This document shows positions 16,344 to 29,100 of a stretch of 64,000 nucleotides of DNA, piece by piece. Below the pieces are notes generated by a model. The model ran no database searches, was not told where the DNA came from, and saw only the letters and a list, made by a program, of their open reading frames with translations. Each line of letters opens with the position of its first letter. The first letter of the stretch is position 1. The position numbers and the translations under genes were made by a program. The DNA is from Begonia masoniana (lineage: Eukaryota > Streptophyta > Magnoliopsida > Cucurbitales > Begoniaceae), in the NCBI GenBank assembly GCA_022432975.1, contig CM039508.1, positions 29,453,008 through 29,517,007 of the forward strand, read 5' to 3'.

Positions 16344-17543
16344 TCAAGTGGTCTTCTTAGGTACCCAAATCTTTTGGATCCTAGTGTTAGGTCTGGTCCC
16401 CTTAGGAAACCATTGCAGTTTACCACCAGATTTAACATTGTTTACTTTTAGAGGACATGCAAAAGATTTATGTCCTACTTCATTACATGCGTAGCAGGGA
16501 GATGATTTAACAAAGAAAGTCTTGTAAAGTTTCTTTTTATTAGATTTTTCATAACCTAATCCTGCTTTATCAAAATTCACCCTTTGACTACCTAATAGCA
16601 TATTTAAGTTCTTGCTACCATTAGTGAACTTCAGTACAATATCATTTAAATTCTTATTCCTAATCTTCAGATCACTAATTTTCTTTTCATGCGAGTCGAC
16701 TTCTTTAGCATTCTTTTCAACTAAACCTGCATTTTCCTTTGTCAACAGATTGTATTTAGTTTTTAGCATGTCAAATTGCTTTACTAAATCGTTAAATGCG
16801 TTAATTAAGTCATCATCCTCATCTACTTCACTATTGCTAGAAGAATGACTAACCTCTTCCTCCTTGGCCATGAAGTACAGATTAGCAACTTCCTCATCTT
16901 CTGAAGAGGTGTCGCTCTCACTGTCATCCCAAGTGGCCTTCATAGCTCTTTTCTTGAATTTCTTGGGATTTTTCTTTGCTTGTGGACACTCGGCCTTGAT
17001 GTGTCTAGGCTTCCCACATTCGTAGCAGGTAATCTCTTTATCCTTTTGAGGATTTTCTCCCTTTGAGAATTTCCTCCCATTCAATCTTTTCTGCTGGAGA
17101 AATCTGCTGAATCTTCTAGTGATGAGGGCTATGTCCTCATCATCTTCTTCTTCCTCATAATCTTCTTGTTTACTTGAGGAAGCTTTGAGTGCAATATCTT
17201 TTTTCTTCTTGATTTCTTTCTCCTTGAGATCTTACTTGTCATTGGCTCTCATGGTTATCTCATTAGTCATTAGAGAGCCAATGAGTTCTTCTAGCTTGAG
17301 AACCTTGAGATCCCGAGCTTCTTGTATGGCAGTCACTTTCAGTTGCCAGGCTTTTAGTAGGCACCAAAGGATCTTCCTCACAAGTTCTCCATCTTAATAG
17401 GGCTTTCCAAGAACTTTTAAGCCATTAGTAATATTTGTAAATCAAGTAAACATGGAGAAAATAGTCTCATCTTTCTCCATCGAAAAAAGCTCATACTCAT
17501 GTACCAGTATACTCAATTTACTCTCTTTAACTTGATTCGTTCC
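16344..17543 (-). pseudogene. Copia gag with zinc knuckles
   Basis: The N-terminal half (about 17540-17085) reads SILVHEYELFSMEKDETIF, NGLKVLGKPY and WQLKVTAIQEARDLKVLKL, the UBN2 type of copia Gag, but with at least three in-frame stops. An open frame then spans 17084-16344 (246 codons): a CCHC knuckle CYECGKPRHIKAEC, an acidic Ser/Glu/Asp-rich stretch, a probable coiled coil (FNDLVKQFDMLKTKYNLL) and a second knuckle CYACNEVGHKSFAC. In the family this protein coats the element RNA. Similarity stops at 17543. Confidence 0.88.
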
Positions 17544-18863
17544 TGATGTGCCCCGGGTCCGTGACCCAATCTCAAGTCAAGGTACGTCTTCTATCCATAT
17601 TTATGGCCTAATTTGTTTGCTAATTTTGTAGGTGAAAACTCATTGGTTTAAAGGGGAAATTTGTCTTCCCTTATCAAAAATTGTAACCAAGTTTCTATTA
17701 TTTTTAAAAAGTTTTATCTTATTTTGTTGGCAAATAATTACCATATATGTTATGGCTTTAATTGCCAAGTTATTTTGGTAAGACAAACATTAGTCTTGTA
17801 GAAAGCAATTGCTCAAAGGAGTTGACCAACAAGAATTGAGCAAAAGAAGTTCAAGAGGAGCTGCCACGTGGAGGTGTATCCAAATTGATGAACAACTGCT
17901 AGACCAAACCGGTTCACCCACCAAACCGGTTCACCCTCCAACGGCTATAAACGGGCAAAACATAGAGCTCTCCTCTTCGGCTTCCTCCTCTCGTCGACGT
18001 CGGAAAGCTTCTCTCCCCTCTTGTATTTAAGCTTCATTAATTGAGCAAAAGAAGTTCAAGAGGAGCTGCCACGTGGAGGTGTATCCAAATTGATGAACAA
18101 CTGCTAGACCAAACCAGTTCACCCACCAAACCGGTTCACCCTCCAACGGCTATAAACGGGCAAAACACAGAGCTCTCCTCTTCGGCTTCCTCCTCCCGTC
18201 GACGTCGGAAAGCTTCTCTCCCCTCTTGTATTTAAGCTTCATTTCATCTTTGTAAATCGGTTAGCTATTGATGCATATTTTTGGAATTGCAAAGGATTTT
18301 TCCTTCCCGTTCGGAGCGCTCTCGCGAGCGAAAGAGAGAGTTTTTCTGTCGGTGCTTCATCGGAGCGTAGCACCTGGATGAAGCTCCCGATTGCACCCCG
18401 AGCTTGTGGCTGCTAGGGGGTGTTCTTAGTCCCTCTCTTCCTCTTCCAAGCAATGGAAGCAATGAAGAAAAGGGGCGAACGCCATAGTGCCCTCTGCCGA
18501 GAATCCTTCGCTGGCAACGACAGATTTCTGTCACCCGCAAACTACGAGTCGTTTCTGGGTCAGTTTCGGGTCTTCAATTCGCTCCTCCATCATTTCCTCA
18601 TCGTTCAGAGCAATACCAACTTCTCGGTATGTGCCTCACGCCCTCCGTCTCATCTCCTCTAGTCATCTCTATTTTCAGCATATTTGAGTCTGTTTTGGGG
18701 TGTTCTTAGAGCACCGATATGCGCCTCACGCCCTCCGTCTCATCTCCTCTGTTCATATCTATTTGAGACTGTTTTGGGGTATTCTTAGAGAACCGATCGT
18801 TGTTGTTATTTTGAGACTTTCGCATGCCATTTCTAACTCCATTTGCAGGCCCGTAGCCTATCA
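17544..18863. other. Unassigned sequence, LTR- or gene-fragment-like
   Basis: It starts with TGATGTGCCCCGGG at the end of copia similarity and stops inside a 5S gene. It holds the 205-bp duplication described separately, a GA-rich palindromic patch around 18310-18345 and a pair of imperfect 90-bp repeats (CTCACGCCCTCCGTCTC at about 18635 and 18725). A GTATGT donor-like site near 18627 and a TTTGCAG acceptor-like site near 18848 could bound an intron. Short open frames at 18265-18687 match nothing I recognise. It could be an LTR or a captured gene fragment. Confidence 0.35.
17834..18243 (+). repeat. 205-bp tandem duplication, promoter-like
   Basis: Two copies (17834-18038 and 18039-18243) differ by about three substitutions. 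Each carries a CACGTG G-box (17865-17870 and 18070-18075), two AAACCGGTTCACC-type motifs 18 bp apart (one has mutated in copy 2), a TATAAA (17946-17951 and 18151-18156) and a CCCCTCTTGTATTTAAGC downstream. A G-box upstream of a TATA element fits a plant Pol II promoter, for example in an LTR U3. That function is inferred from the motifs only. Confidence 0.6.
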
Positions 18864-18966
18864 ACTTCCTAAGTGGTCACCCAACTTAGTACTACTGTCG
18901 CCGAGGAACTTTTAACTTCGGAGTACTGATGGGATCCGGTGCATTAGTGCTCGTATGGTCGCACCC
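18864..18966 (-). rRNA. 5S rRNA gene, 3'-truncated at array edge
   Basis: This is the leftmost copy of array B. It begins at ACTTCC, so the last 16 nt of the RNA and the T-run terminator are missing, replaced by the unassigned sequence ending CGTAGCCTATCA. It also has substitutions such as GAGGAAC for GAAGCAC. It is probably a non-functional edge copy. Confidence 0.9.
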
Positions 18967-19182
18967 AACAATCTTCGTCCTCCAATTCATTTTGTCTGAT
19001 GCCCAGCGAGATCGCCTTCCACTCCGAATCGACCACGACACGCATGCAAAAGTGCCATTCTCGGGCCCCAAACTGTCGCATATTGCCCAAATTTTCAATA
19101 GTTAGCGCCGTTGGGCTGCCTCAGTTGTCCTGCGCCGATCATCGTCGCCCCTGATACGGAAAAAGGTACGCGGTCGAAAAAA

Positions 19183-22100
19183 GGGGTGCAACATGAGGAC
19201 TTCCTAAGTGGTCACCCAACTTAGTACTACTCACGCCGAAGCACTTTTAACTTCAGAGTTCTGATAGGATCCGCGGCATTAGTGCTCGTATGGTCGCACC
19301 CAACAGTCTTCGTCCGCCAATTCATTTTGTCTGATGCCTAGCAAGATCGCCTTCCACTCCGAATCGACCACGACAAGCATGAAAAAGTGCCATTCTTGGG
19401 CCCCGAACGTCGCAATTTGCCCAAATTTTCAATAGTCAGCGCCGTTGGCCTGCCTCAGCTGTCCTGTGCCGATCTTCGTCGCCCCTGATATGGAAAAAGT
19501 ACTCGGTCGACAAAGGGGTGCAACACGGGGACTTCCCAAGTGGTCACCTAACTTAGTACTACTCTCGCCGAAGCACTTTTAACTTCGGAGTTCTGATGGG
19601 ATCCGGTGCATTAGTGCTCGTATGGTCGCACCCAACAGTCTTCGTCAGCCAATTCATTTTGTCCGATGGCCAGCGAGATTGCCTTCCACTCCGAATTGAC
19701 CACGACACACCTGCAAAAGTGCCATTATCGGGCCCCGAACGTCGCAATTTGCCCAAATTTTCAATAGTCAGCGCCGTTGGCCTGCCTCAGCTGTCCTGTG
19801 CCGATCTTCGTCGCCCCTGATATGGAAAAAGGTACTCGGTCGAAAAAAGGGGTGCAACACGAGGACTTCCCAAGTGGTCACCCAACTTAGTACTACTCTC
19901 GCCGAAGAACTTTTAACTTCAGAGTTCTGATAGGATCCGGTGCATTAGTGCTCGTATGGTCGAACCCAACAGTCTTCGTCCGCCATTTCATTTTGTCCGA
20001 TGCCCAGTGAGATCACCTTCCACTACGAATCGACCACAACACGCATGCAAAAGTTCCATTCTCGGCCCCGAACATCGTAATTTGACCAAATTTTCAATAG
20101 TCAGCGCCGTTGGCTTTCATCAGCTGTCCTACGCCGATCTTCGTCGCCCGTGATATGTAAAAAAGGTACTCTGTTGAAAAAAGGGGTGCAACACGAGGAC
20201 TTCCCAAGTGGTCAGCCAACTTAGTACTACTCTCGCCGAAGCACTTTTTACTTCGAAATTCTGATGGGATCCGGTGCATTAGTAATCGTATGGTCGCACC
20301 TAAAAGTCTTCGTCCGCCAATTCATTTTGTCCGATGCCCAGCGAGATCGCCTTCCACTCAAAATCGACCACGACACACATGCAAAAGTTCCATTCTCAGG
20401 CCCCGAACGTCGTAATTTGCCCAAATTTTCAATAGCTAGCGCCGTTGGCCTGCCTCAGCTGTCCTGCGCCGATCTTCGTCGCCCCTGATATGGAAAAAAG
20501 TACTCAGTCGAAAAAAGGGGTGCAACACGAGGACTTCCCAAGTGGTCACCCAACTTTGTAATACTCTCGCCGAAGAACTTTTTAACTTGGGAGTTCTGAT
20601 GGGATTTTGTGCATTAGTGCTTGTATGGTCGCACCCAATAGTCTTCGTCCGCCAATTAATTTTGTCCGATGCCCAGCACGATCGCCTTCCACTCCGAATC
20701 GACCACGACACAAATGAAAAGTGCCTTTCTCGGGTCCCGAACGTCGCAATTTGCCCAAATTTTCAATAGTCAGCGCCGTTATTCTGTCTCAACTGTCCTG
20801 CGCCGATCTTCGTCTCCCCTGATATCGAAAAAGGTACTCGGTCGAAAAAAGGGGTGCAACACGAGGACTTTCCAAGTGGTCACCCAACTTAGTACTACTC
20901 TCGCTGAAGCACTTTTAACTTCGCATATCTGTTTGGATCCGGTGCATTAGTGCTCGTATGGTCGCACCCAACAGTCTTCGTCCGCCAATTCATTTTGCCT
21001 GATGCCCAGCGAGATCGCATTCCACTCCGAATCGACAACGACACAAATGTAAAAGTGCCATTCTCGGGTCCCGAACGTCGCAATTTGCCCAAATTTTCAA
21101 TAGTCAGTGCCATTGGCCTTCCTCAGCTTTCCTGCGCCGATCTTCGTCGCCCCTGATATGGAAAAAAGTACTCGGTGGAAAAAAAGGGTGCAACACAAGG
21201 ACTTCCCAAGTGGTCACCAAACTTAGTACTACTCTCACCGAAGAACTTTTAACTTCGCAGTTCCGATAGGATCCGGTGCATTAGTGCTCCTATGGTCGAA
21301 CCCAACAGTCTTCATCTTCCAATTAATTTTGTCCGATGCCAAGTAAGATCACCTTCCACTCCGAATCGACCACGACACCCATGCAAAAGTGCCATTCTCG
21401 GGCCCCGAACGTCGCAATTCGCCCAAATTTTCAATAGTCAGCGCCGTTGGCCTGCCTCAGCTGTCCTGCGCCGATCTTCGTCTCTCCTGATATGGAAAAA
21501 AGTACTCGGTCGAAAAAAGGGGTGCAACACGAGGACTTCCAAGTGGTCACCAACTTAGTACTACTCTCGCCGAAGCACTTTTAACTTCGGAGTTCTGATG
21601 GGATCGGTGCATTAGTGCTCGTATGGTCGCACCCAACAATCTTCGTCCGCCAATTCATTTTGTCCGATGCCAGCGAGATCGCCTTCCACTCCGAATCGAC
21701 CGCGACACGCATGCAAAAGTGCCATTCTCGGGCCCCGAACGTCGCAATTTGCCCAAATTTTCAATAGTCAGCGCCGTTGGCCTGCCTCAGCTGTCCTGCG
21801 CCGATCTTCGTCGCCCTGATATGGAAAAAAGTACTCGGTCGAAAAAAAGGGGTGCAACACGAGGACTTCCCAAGTGGTCACCCAACTTAATACTACTCTC
21901 GCCGAAGCACTTTTAACTTCGGAGTTCTGATGGGATCCGATGCATTAGTGCTCGTATGGTCGCACCCAACAATCATTGTCCGCCAATTCACCTTGTCCGA
22001 TGCCCAGCGAGATCGCCTTCCACTCCGAATCGACCACGACACCATGCAAAATTACATTCTCGGGCCCCGAAACGTCGACAATTTGGCCAAATTTCAATAG

Positions 22101-23180
22101 TCACGCCGTTAGTCCCTGCCCGCAGCGGTCCTGCGCCGATCTTCGTCGCCCAGGATATGGAAAAAAGTACTCGGTCGAAAAAAGGGGTGCAACACGAGGA
22201 ATTCCCAAGTGGTCACCCAACTTAGTACTACTCTCGTCGAAGCACTTTAACTTCGAGTTCTGATGGGATCCGCTGCATTAGTGCTCGTATGGTCGCACCC
22301 CAACAATCTTGTCCGCCAATTCATTTGTCCGATGCCCAGCGAGGATCGCCTTCCACTCCGAATCGACCACGACACGCATGCAAAAGTGCCATTCTCGGGC
22401 CCCGAACTCGCAATTTGCCCAATTTTCAATAGTCAGCGCCGTTGGCCTGCCTCAGCTGTCCTGCGCCGATCTTCGTCGCTCCTGATATGGAAAAAAGTAC
22501 TCGGTCGAAAAAAGGGGTGCAACACGAGAGACTTCCAAGTGGTCACCCAACTTAGTACTACTCTCGCCGAGCAACTTTTAACTTCGGAGTTCTGATGGGA
22601 TCCGGTGCATTAGTGCTCGTATGGTCGCACCACAATCTTCGTCGCCGCCAATTCATTTTGTCCGATGCCCAGCGAGATCGCCTTCCACTCCGAATCACCA
22701 CGACACGCATGCAAAAGTGCCATTCTCAGGGCCCCGAACGTCGCAATTGTGCCAAATTTTCAATAGTCCGCGTTGGCCTGCCTCAGCTGTCTGACGCCGA
22801 TCTTCGTCGCCCTGATATGGAAAAAAAGTACTTCGGTCGAAAAAAAAGAGGGTTCAACACGAGGACTTCCCAAGTGGTCACCCAACTAGTACTACTCTCG
22901 CCGAAGCACGTTTACTTCGAGTTCCGTATGGGATCCGGTGCATTAGTGCTCGTATGGTCGCACCCAACAATCTTCGTCCGCCAATTCATTTGTCCGATGC
23001 CCAGCGAGATCGCCTTCCACTCCGAATCGACCACGACACCCATGCAAAAGTGCCATTCCTCGGGCCCCGAACGTCGCAATTCGCCCAAATTTTCAATAGT
23101 CAGCGCCGTTGGCCTGCCTCAGCTGTCCTGCGCCGATCTTCGTCTCTCCTGATATGGAAAAAAGTACTCGGTCGAAAAAA
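19183..23180 (-). rRNA. 5S genes, diverged left sub-block (12 copies)
   Basis: Gene left ends: 19183, 19515, 19849, 20183, 20517, 20851, 21186, 21519, 21849, 22184, 22514, 22850. Copies up to 21186 have scattered substitutions in gene and spacer; the one at 20851 has a disrupted centre (CATATCTGTTTGG) and the one at 20183 ends CACCTAAAAG. Within the spacer after 21186, at about 21370, the sequence switches to the core type. Copies from 21519 to 22850 carry many single-base gaps and insertions rather than substitutions. Confidence 0.88.
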
Positions 23181-26100
23181 GGGGTGCAACACGAGGACTT
23201 CCCAAGTGGTCACCCAACTTAGTACTACTCTCGCCGAAGCCTTTTAACTTCGGAGTTCTGATGGATCCGGTGCATTAGTGCTCGTATGGTCGCACCACAA
23301 TCTTCGTCCGCCAATTCACTTTTGTCCGATGCCCAGCGAGATCGCCTTCCACTCCGAGTCGACCACGACACGCATGCAAACGTGCCATTCTCGGGCCCCG
23401 AACGTCGCAATTTGCCCAAATTTTCAATAGTCAGCGCCGTTGGCCTGCCTCAGCTGTCCTGCGCCGATCTTCGTCGCCCCTGATATGGAAAAAAGTACTC
23501 GGTCGAAAAAAGGGGTGCAACACGAGGACTTCCCAAGTGGTCACCCAACTTAGTACTACTCTCGCCGAAGCACTTTTAACTTCGGAGTTCTGATGGGATC
23601 CGGTGCATTAGTGCTCGTATGGTCGCACCCAACAATCTTCGTCCGCCAATTCATTTTGTCCGATGCCCAGCGAGATCGCCTTCCACTCCGAATCGACAAC
23701 GACACCATGCAAAAGTGCCATTCTCAGGCCCGAACGTCGCAATTTGCCCAAATTTTCAATAGTCAGCGCCGTTGGCCTGCCTCAGCTGTCCTGCGCCGAT
23801 CTTCGTCGCTCCTGATATGGAAAAAAGTACTCGGTCGAAAAAAGGGGTGCAACACGAGGACTTCCCAAGTGGTCACCCAACTTAGTACTACTCTCGCCGA
23901 AGCACTTTTAACTTCGGAGTTCTGATGGGATCCGGTGCATTAGTGCTCGTATGGTCGCACCCAACAATCTTCGTCCGCCAATTCATTTTGTCCGATGCCC
24001 AGCGAGATCGCCTTCCACTCCGAATCGACAACGACACCCATGCAAAAGTGCCATTCTCGGGCCCCGAACGTCGCAATTCGCCCAAATTTTCAATAGTCAG
24101 CGCGTTGGCCTGCCTCAGCTGTCCTGCGCCGATCTTCGTCTCTCCTGATATGGAAAAAAGTACTCGGTCGAAAAAAGGGGTGCAACACGAGGACTTCCCA
24201 AGTGGTCACCCAACTTAGTACTACTCTCGCCGAAGCACTTTTAACTTCGGAGTTCTGATGGGATCCGGTGCATTAGTGCTCGTATGGTCGCACCCAACAA
24301 TCTTCGTCCGCCAATTCATTTTGTCCGATGCCCAGCGAGATCGCCTTCCACTCCGAATCGACCACGACACCCATGCAAAAGTGCCATTCTCGGGCCCCGA
24401 ACGTCGCAATTCGCCCAAATTTTCAATAGTCAGCGCCGTTGGCCTGCCTCAGCTGTCCTGCGCCGATCTTCGTCTCTCCTGATATGGAAAAAGTACTCGG
24501 TCGAAAAAAGGGGTGCAACACGAGGACTTCCCAAGTGGTCACCCAACTTAGTACTACTCTCGCCGAAGCACTTTTAACTTCGGAGTTCTGATGGGATCCG
24601 GTGCATTAGTGCTCGTATGGTCGCACCCAACAATCTTCGTCCGCCAATTCATTTTGTCCGATGCCCAGCGAGATCGCCTTCCACTCCGAATCGACCACGA
24701 CACCATGCAAAAGTGCCATTCTCGGGCCCCGAACGTCGCAATTTCGCCCAAATTTTCAATAGTCAGCGCCGTTGGCCTGCCTCAGCTGTCCTGCGCCGAT
24801 CTTCGTCTCCCTGATATGGAAAAAAGTACTCGGTCGAAAAAAGGGGTGCAACACGAGGACTTCCCAAGTGGTCACCCAACTTAGTACTACTCTCGCCGAA
24901 GCACTTTTAACTTCGGAGTTCTGATGGGATCCGGTGCATTAGTGCTCGTATGGTCGCACCCAACAATCTTCGTCCGCCAATTCATTTTGTCCGATGCCAG
25001 CGAGATCGCCTTCCACTCCGAATCGGCAACGACACCCATGCAAAAGTGCCATTCTCGGGCCCGAACGTCGCAATTCGCCCAAATTTTCAATAGTCAGCGC
25101 CGTTGGCCTGCCTCAGCTGTCCTGCGCCGATCTTCGTCTCTCCTGATATGGAAAAAGTACTCGGTCGAAAAAAGGGGTGCAACACGAGGACTTCCCAAGT
25201 GGTCACCCAACTTAGTACTACTCTCGCCGAAGCACTTTTAACTTCGGAGTTCTGATGGGATCCGGTGCATTAGTGCTCGTATGGTCGCACCCAACAATCT
25301 TCGTCCGCCAATTCATTTTGTTTGATGCCCAGCGAGATCGCTTTCCACTCCGAATCGACCACGACACCCATGCAAAAGTGCCATTCTCGGGCCCCGAACG
25401 TCGCAATTCGCCCAAATTTTCAATAGTCAGCGCCGTTGGCCTGCCTCAGCTGTCCTGCGCGATCTTCGTCGCCCCTGATATGGAAAAAAAGTACTCGGAC
25501 GAAAAAAGGGGTGCAACACGAGGACTTCCCAAGTGGTCACCCAACTTAGTACTACTCTCGCCGAAGCACTTTTAACTTCGGAGTTCTGATGGGATCCGGT
25601 GCATTAGTGCTCGTATGGTCGCACCCAACAATCTTCGTCCGCCAATTCATTTTGTCCGATGCCCAGCGAGATCGCCTTCCACTCTGAATCAACCGCGACA
25701 CGCATGCAAAAGTGCCATTGTCGGGCCCCGAACGTTGCAATTTGCCCAAATTTTCCATAGTCAGCGCCGTTGGCCTTCCTCAGCTGTCCTGCGCCGATCT
25801 TCGTCTCTCCTGATATGGAAAAAAGTACTCGGTCGAAAAAAGGGGTGCAACACGAGGACTTCCAAGTGGTCACCAACTTAGTACTACTCTCGCGAAGCAC
25901 TTTTAACTTCGGAGTTCTGATGGGATCGGTGCATTAGTGCTCGTATGGTCGCACCCAACAATCTTCGTCGCCCCTGATATGGAAAAAAGTACTCGGTCGA
26001 AAAAAGGGGTGCAACACGAGGACTTCCCAAGTGGTCACCCAACTTAGTACTACTCTCGCGAAGCACTTTTAACTTCGGAGTTCTGATGGGATCGGTGCAT

Positions 26101-29100
26101 TAGTGCTCGTATGGTCGCACCCAACAATCTTCGTCCGCCAATTCATTTTGTCCGATGCCAGCGAGATCGCCTTCCACTCCGAATCGACAACGACACCCAT
26201 GCAAAAGTGCCATTCTCGGGCCCCGAACGTCGCAATTTGCCCAAATTTTCCATAGTCAGCGCCGTTGGCCTTCCTCAGCTGTCCTGCGCGATCTTCGTCT
26301 CTCCTGATATGGAAAAAAGTACTCGGTCGAAAAAAGGGGTGCAACACGAGGACTTCCAAGTGGTCACCCAACTTAGTACTACTCTCGCCGAAGCACTTTT
26401 AACTTCGGAGTTCTGATGGGATCCGGTGCATTAGTGCTCGTATGGTCGCACCCAACAATCTTCGTCGCCCAATTCATTTTGTCCGATGCCCAGCGAGATC
26501 GCCTTCCACTCCGAATCGACCACGACACCCATGCAAAAGTGCCATTCTCGGGCCCCGAACGTCGCAATTCGCCCAAATTTTCAATAGTCAGCGCCGTTGG
26601 CCTGCCTTCAGCTGTCCTGCGCCGATTTTCGTCTCTCCTGATATGGAAAAAGTACTCGGTCGAAAAAAGGGGTGCAACACTGAGGACTTCCCAAGTGGTC
26701 ACCCAACTTAGTACTACTCTCGCCGAAGAACTTTTAACTTCGGAGTTCTGATGGGATCCGGTGCATTAGTGCTCGTATGGTCGCACCAACAATCTTCGTC
26801 CGCCAATTCATTTTGTCCGATGCCCAGCGAGATCGCCTTCCACTCCGAATCGACACGGACACCATGCAAAAGTGCCATTCTCGGGCCCGAACGTCGCAAT
26901 TCGGCCCAAATTTTCAATAGTCAGCGCCTGTTGGCCTGACTCAGCTGTCCTGCGCCGATCTTCTGTCCTCTCCTGATATGGAAAAAAGTACTCGGTCGAA
27001 AAAAGGGGTGCAACACGAGGACTTCCCAAGTGGTCACCCAACTAGTACTACTCTCGCCGAAGCACTTTTAACTTCGGAGTTCTGATGGGATCCGGTGCAT
27101 TAGTGCTCGTATGGTCGCACCCAACAATCTTCGTCCGCCAATTCATTTTGTCCGATGCCCAGCGAGATCGCCTTCCACTCCGAATCGACCACGACACCAT
27201 GCAAAAGTGCCATTCTCGGGCCCCGAACGTCGCAATTCGCCCAAATTTTCAATAGTCAGCGCCGTTGGCCTGCCTCAGCTGTCCTGCGCCGATCTTCGTC
27301 TCTCCTGATATGGAAAAAGTACTCGGTCGAAAAAAGGGGTGCAACACGAGGACTTCCCAAGTGGTCACCCAACTTAGTACTACTCTCGCCGAAGCACTTT
27401 TAACTTCGGAGTTCTGATGGGATCCGGTGCATTAGTGCTCGTATGGTCGCACCCAACAATCTTCGTCCGCCAATTCATTTTGTCCGATGCCCAGCGAGAT
27501 CGCCTTCCACTCCGAATCGACAACGACACCCATGCAAAGTGCCATTCTCGGGCCCCGAACGTCGCAATTCGCCCAAATTTTCAATAGTCAGCGCCGTTGG
27601 CCTGCCTCAGCTGTCCTGCGCCGATCTTCGTCTCTCCTGATATGGAAAAAAGTACTCGGTCGAAAAAAGGGGTGCAACACGAGGACTTCCCAAGTGGTCA
27701 CCCAACTTAGTACTACTCTCGCCGAAGCACTTTTAACTTCGGAGTTCTGATGGGATCCGGTGCATTAGTGCTCGTATGGTCGCACCCAACAATCTTCGTC
27801 CGCCAATTCATTTTGTCCGATGCCCAGCGAGATCGCCTTCCACTCCGAATCGACCACGACACCATGCAAAAGTGCCATTCTCGGGCCCCGAACGTCGCAA
27901 TTCGCCCAAATTTTCAATAGTCAGCGCCGTTGGCCTGCCTCAGCTGTCCTGCGCCGATCTTCGTCTCTCCTGATATGGAAAAAGTACTCGGTCGAAAAAA
28001 GGGGTGCAACACGAGGACTTCCCAAGTGGTCACCCAACTTAGTACTACTCTCGCCGAAGCACTTTTAACTTCGGAGTTCTGATGGGATCCGGTGCATTAG
28101 TGCTCGTATGGTCGCACCCAACAATCTTCGTCCGCCAATTCATTTGTCCGATGCCCAGCGAGATCGCCTTCCACTCCGAATCGACCACGACACCCATGCA
28201 AAAGTGCCATTCTCGGGCCCCGAACGTCGCAATTCGCCCAAATTTTCAATAGTCAGCGCCGTTGGCCTGCCTCAGCTGTCCTGCGCCGATCTTCGTCTCT
28301 CCTGATATGGAAAAAAGTACTCGGTCGAAAAAAGGGGTGCAACACGAGGACTTCCCAAGTGGTCACCCAACTTAGTACTACTCTCGCCGAAGCACTTTTA
28401 ACTTCGGAGTTCTGATGGGATCCGGTGCATTAGTGCTCGTATGGTCGCACCCAACAATCTTCGTCCGCCAATTCATTTTGTCCGATGCCCAGCGAGATCG
28501 CCTTCCACTCCGAATCGACAACGACACCCATGCAAAAGTGCCATTCTCGGGCCCCGAACGTCGCAATTCGCCCAAATTTTCAATAGTCAGCGCCGTTGGC
28601 CTGCCTCAGCTGTCCTGCGCCGATCTTCGTCTCTCCTGATATGGAAAAAAGTACTCGGTCGAAAAAAGGGGTGCAACACGAGGACTTCCCAAGTGGTCAC
28701 CCAACTTAGTACTACTCTCGCCGAAGCACTTTTAACTTCGGAGTTCTGATGGGATCCGGTGCATTAGTGCTCGTATGGTCGCACCCAACAATCTTCGTCC
28801 GCCAATTCATTTTGTCCGATGCCCAGCGAGATCGCCTTCCACTCCGAATCGACCACGACACCCATGCAAAAGTGCCATTCTCGGGCCCCGAACGTCGCAA
28901 TTCGCCCAAATTTTCAATAGTCAGCGCCGTTGGCCTGCCTCAGCTGTCCTGCGCCGATCTTCGTCTCTCCTGATATGGAAAAAGTACTCGGTCGAAAAAA
29001 GGGGTGCAACACGAGGACTTCCCAAGTGGTCACCCAACTTAGTACTACTCTCGCCGAAGCACTTTTAACTTCGGAGTTCTGATGGGATCCGGTGCATTAG

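Larger units (their letters stand above)
9435..17543 (-). mobile_element. Degenerate Ty1/copia retrotransposon with env-like ORF
   Basis: The minus strand carries, in copia order from right to left, gag, protease, integrase, reverse transcriptase and RNase H, then an extra env-like frame. Integrase upstream of reverse transcriptase defines copia, and a frame between RNase H and the 3' LTR is typical of the SIRE/Maximus group, so that lineage is my best guess. Many in-frame stops and frameshifts make it non-autonomous. No LTRs are recognisable: the left side is replaced by the TAA tract and the right side ends at the junction near 17543. A 1496-bp block of 5S rDNA (12631-14126) interrupts the reverse transcriptase. 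Confidence 0.85.

Noticed and set aside
18265..18540. Minus-strand frame of 91 codons in the unassigned region
   Set aside because: No family resemblance, and the region looks like LTR or exon-intron sequence on the plus strand.
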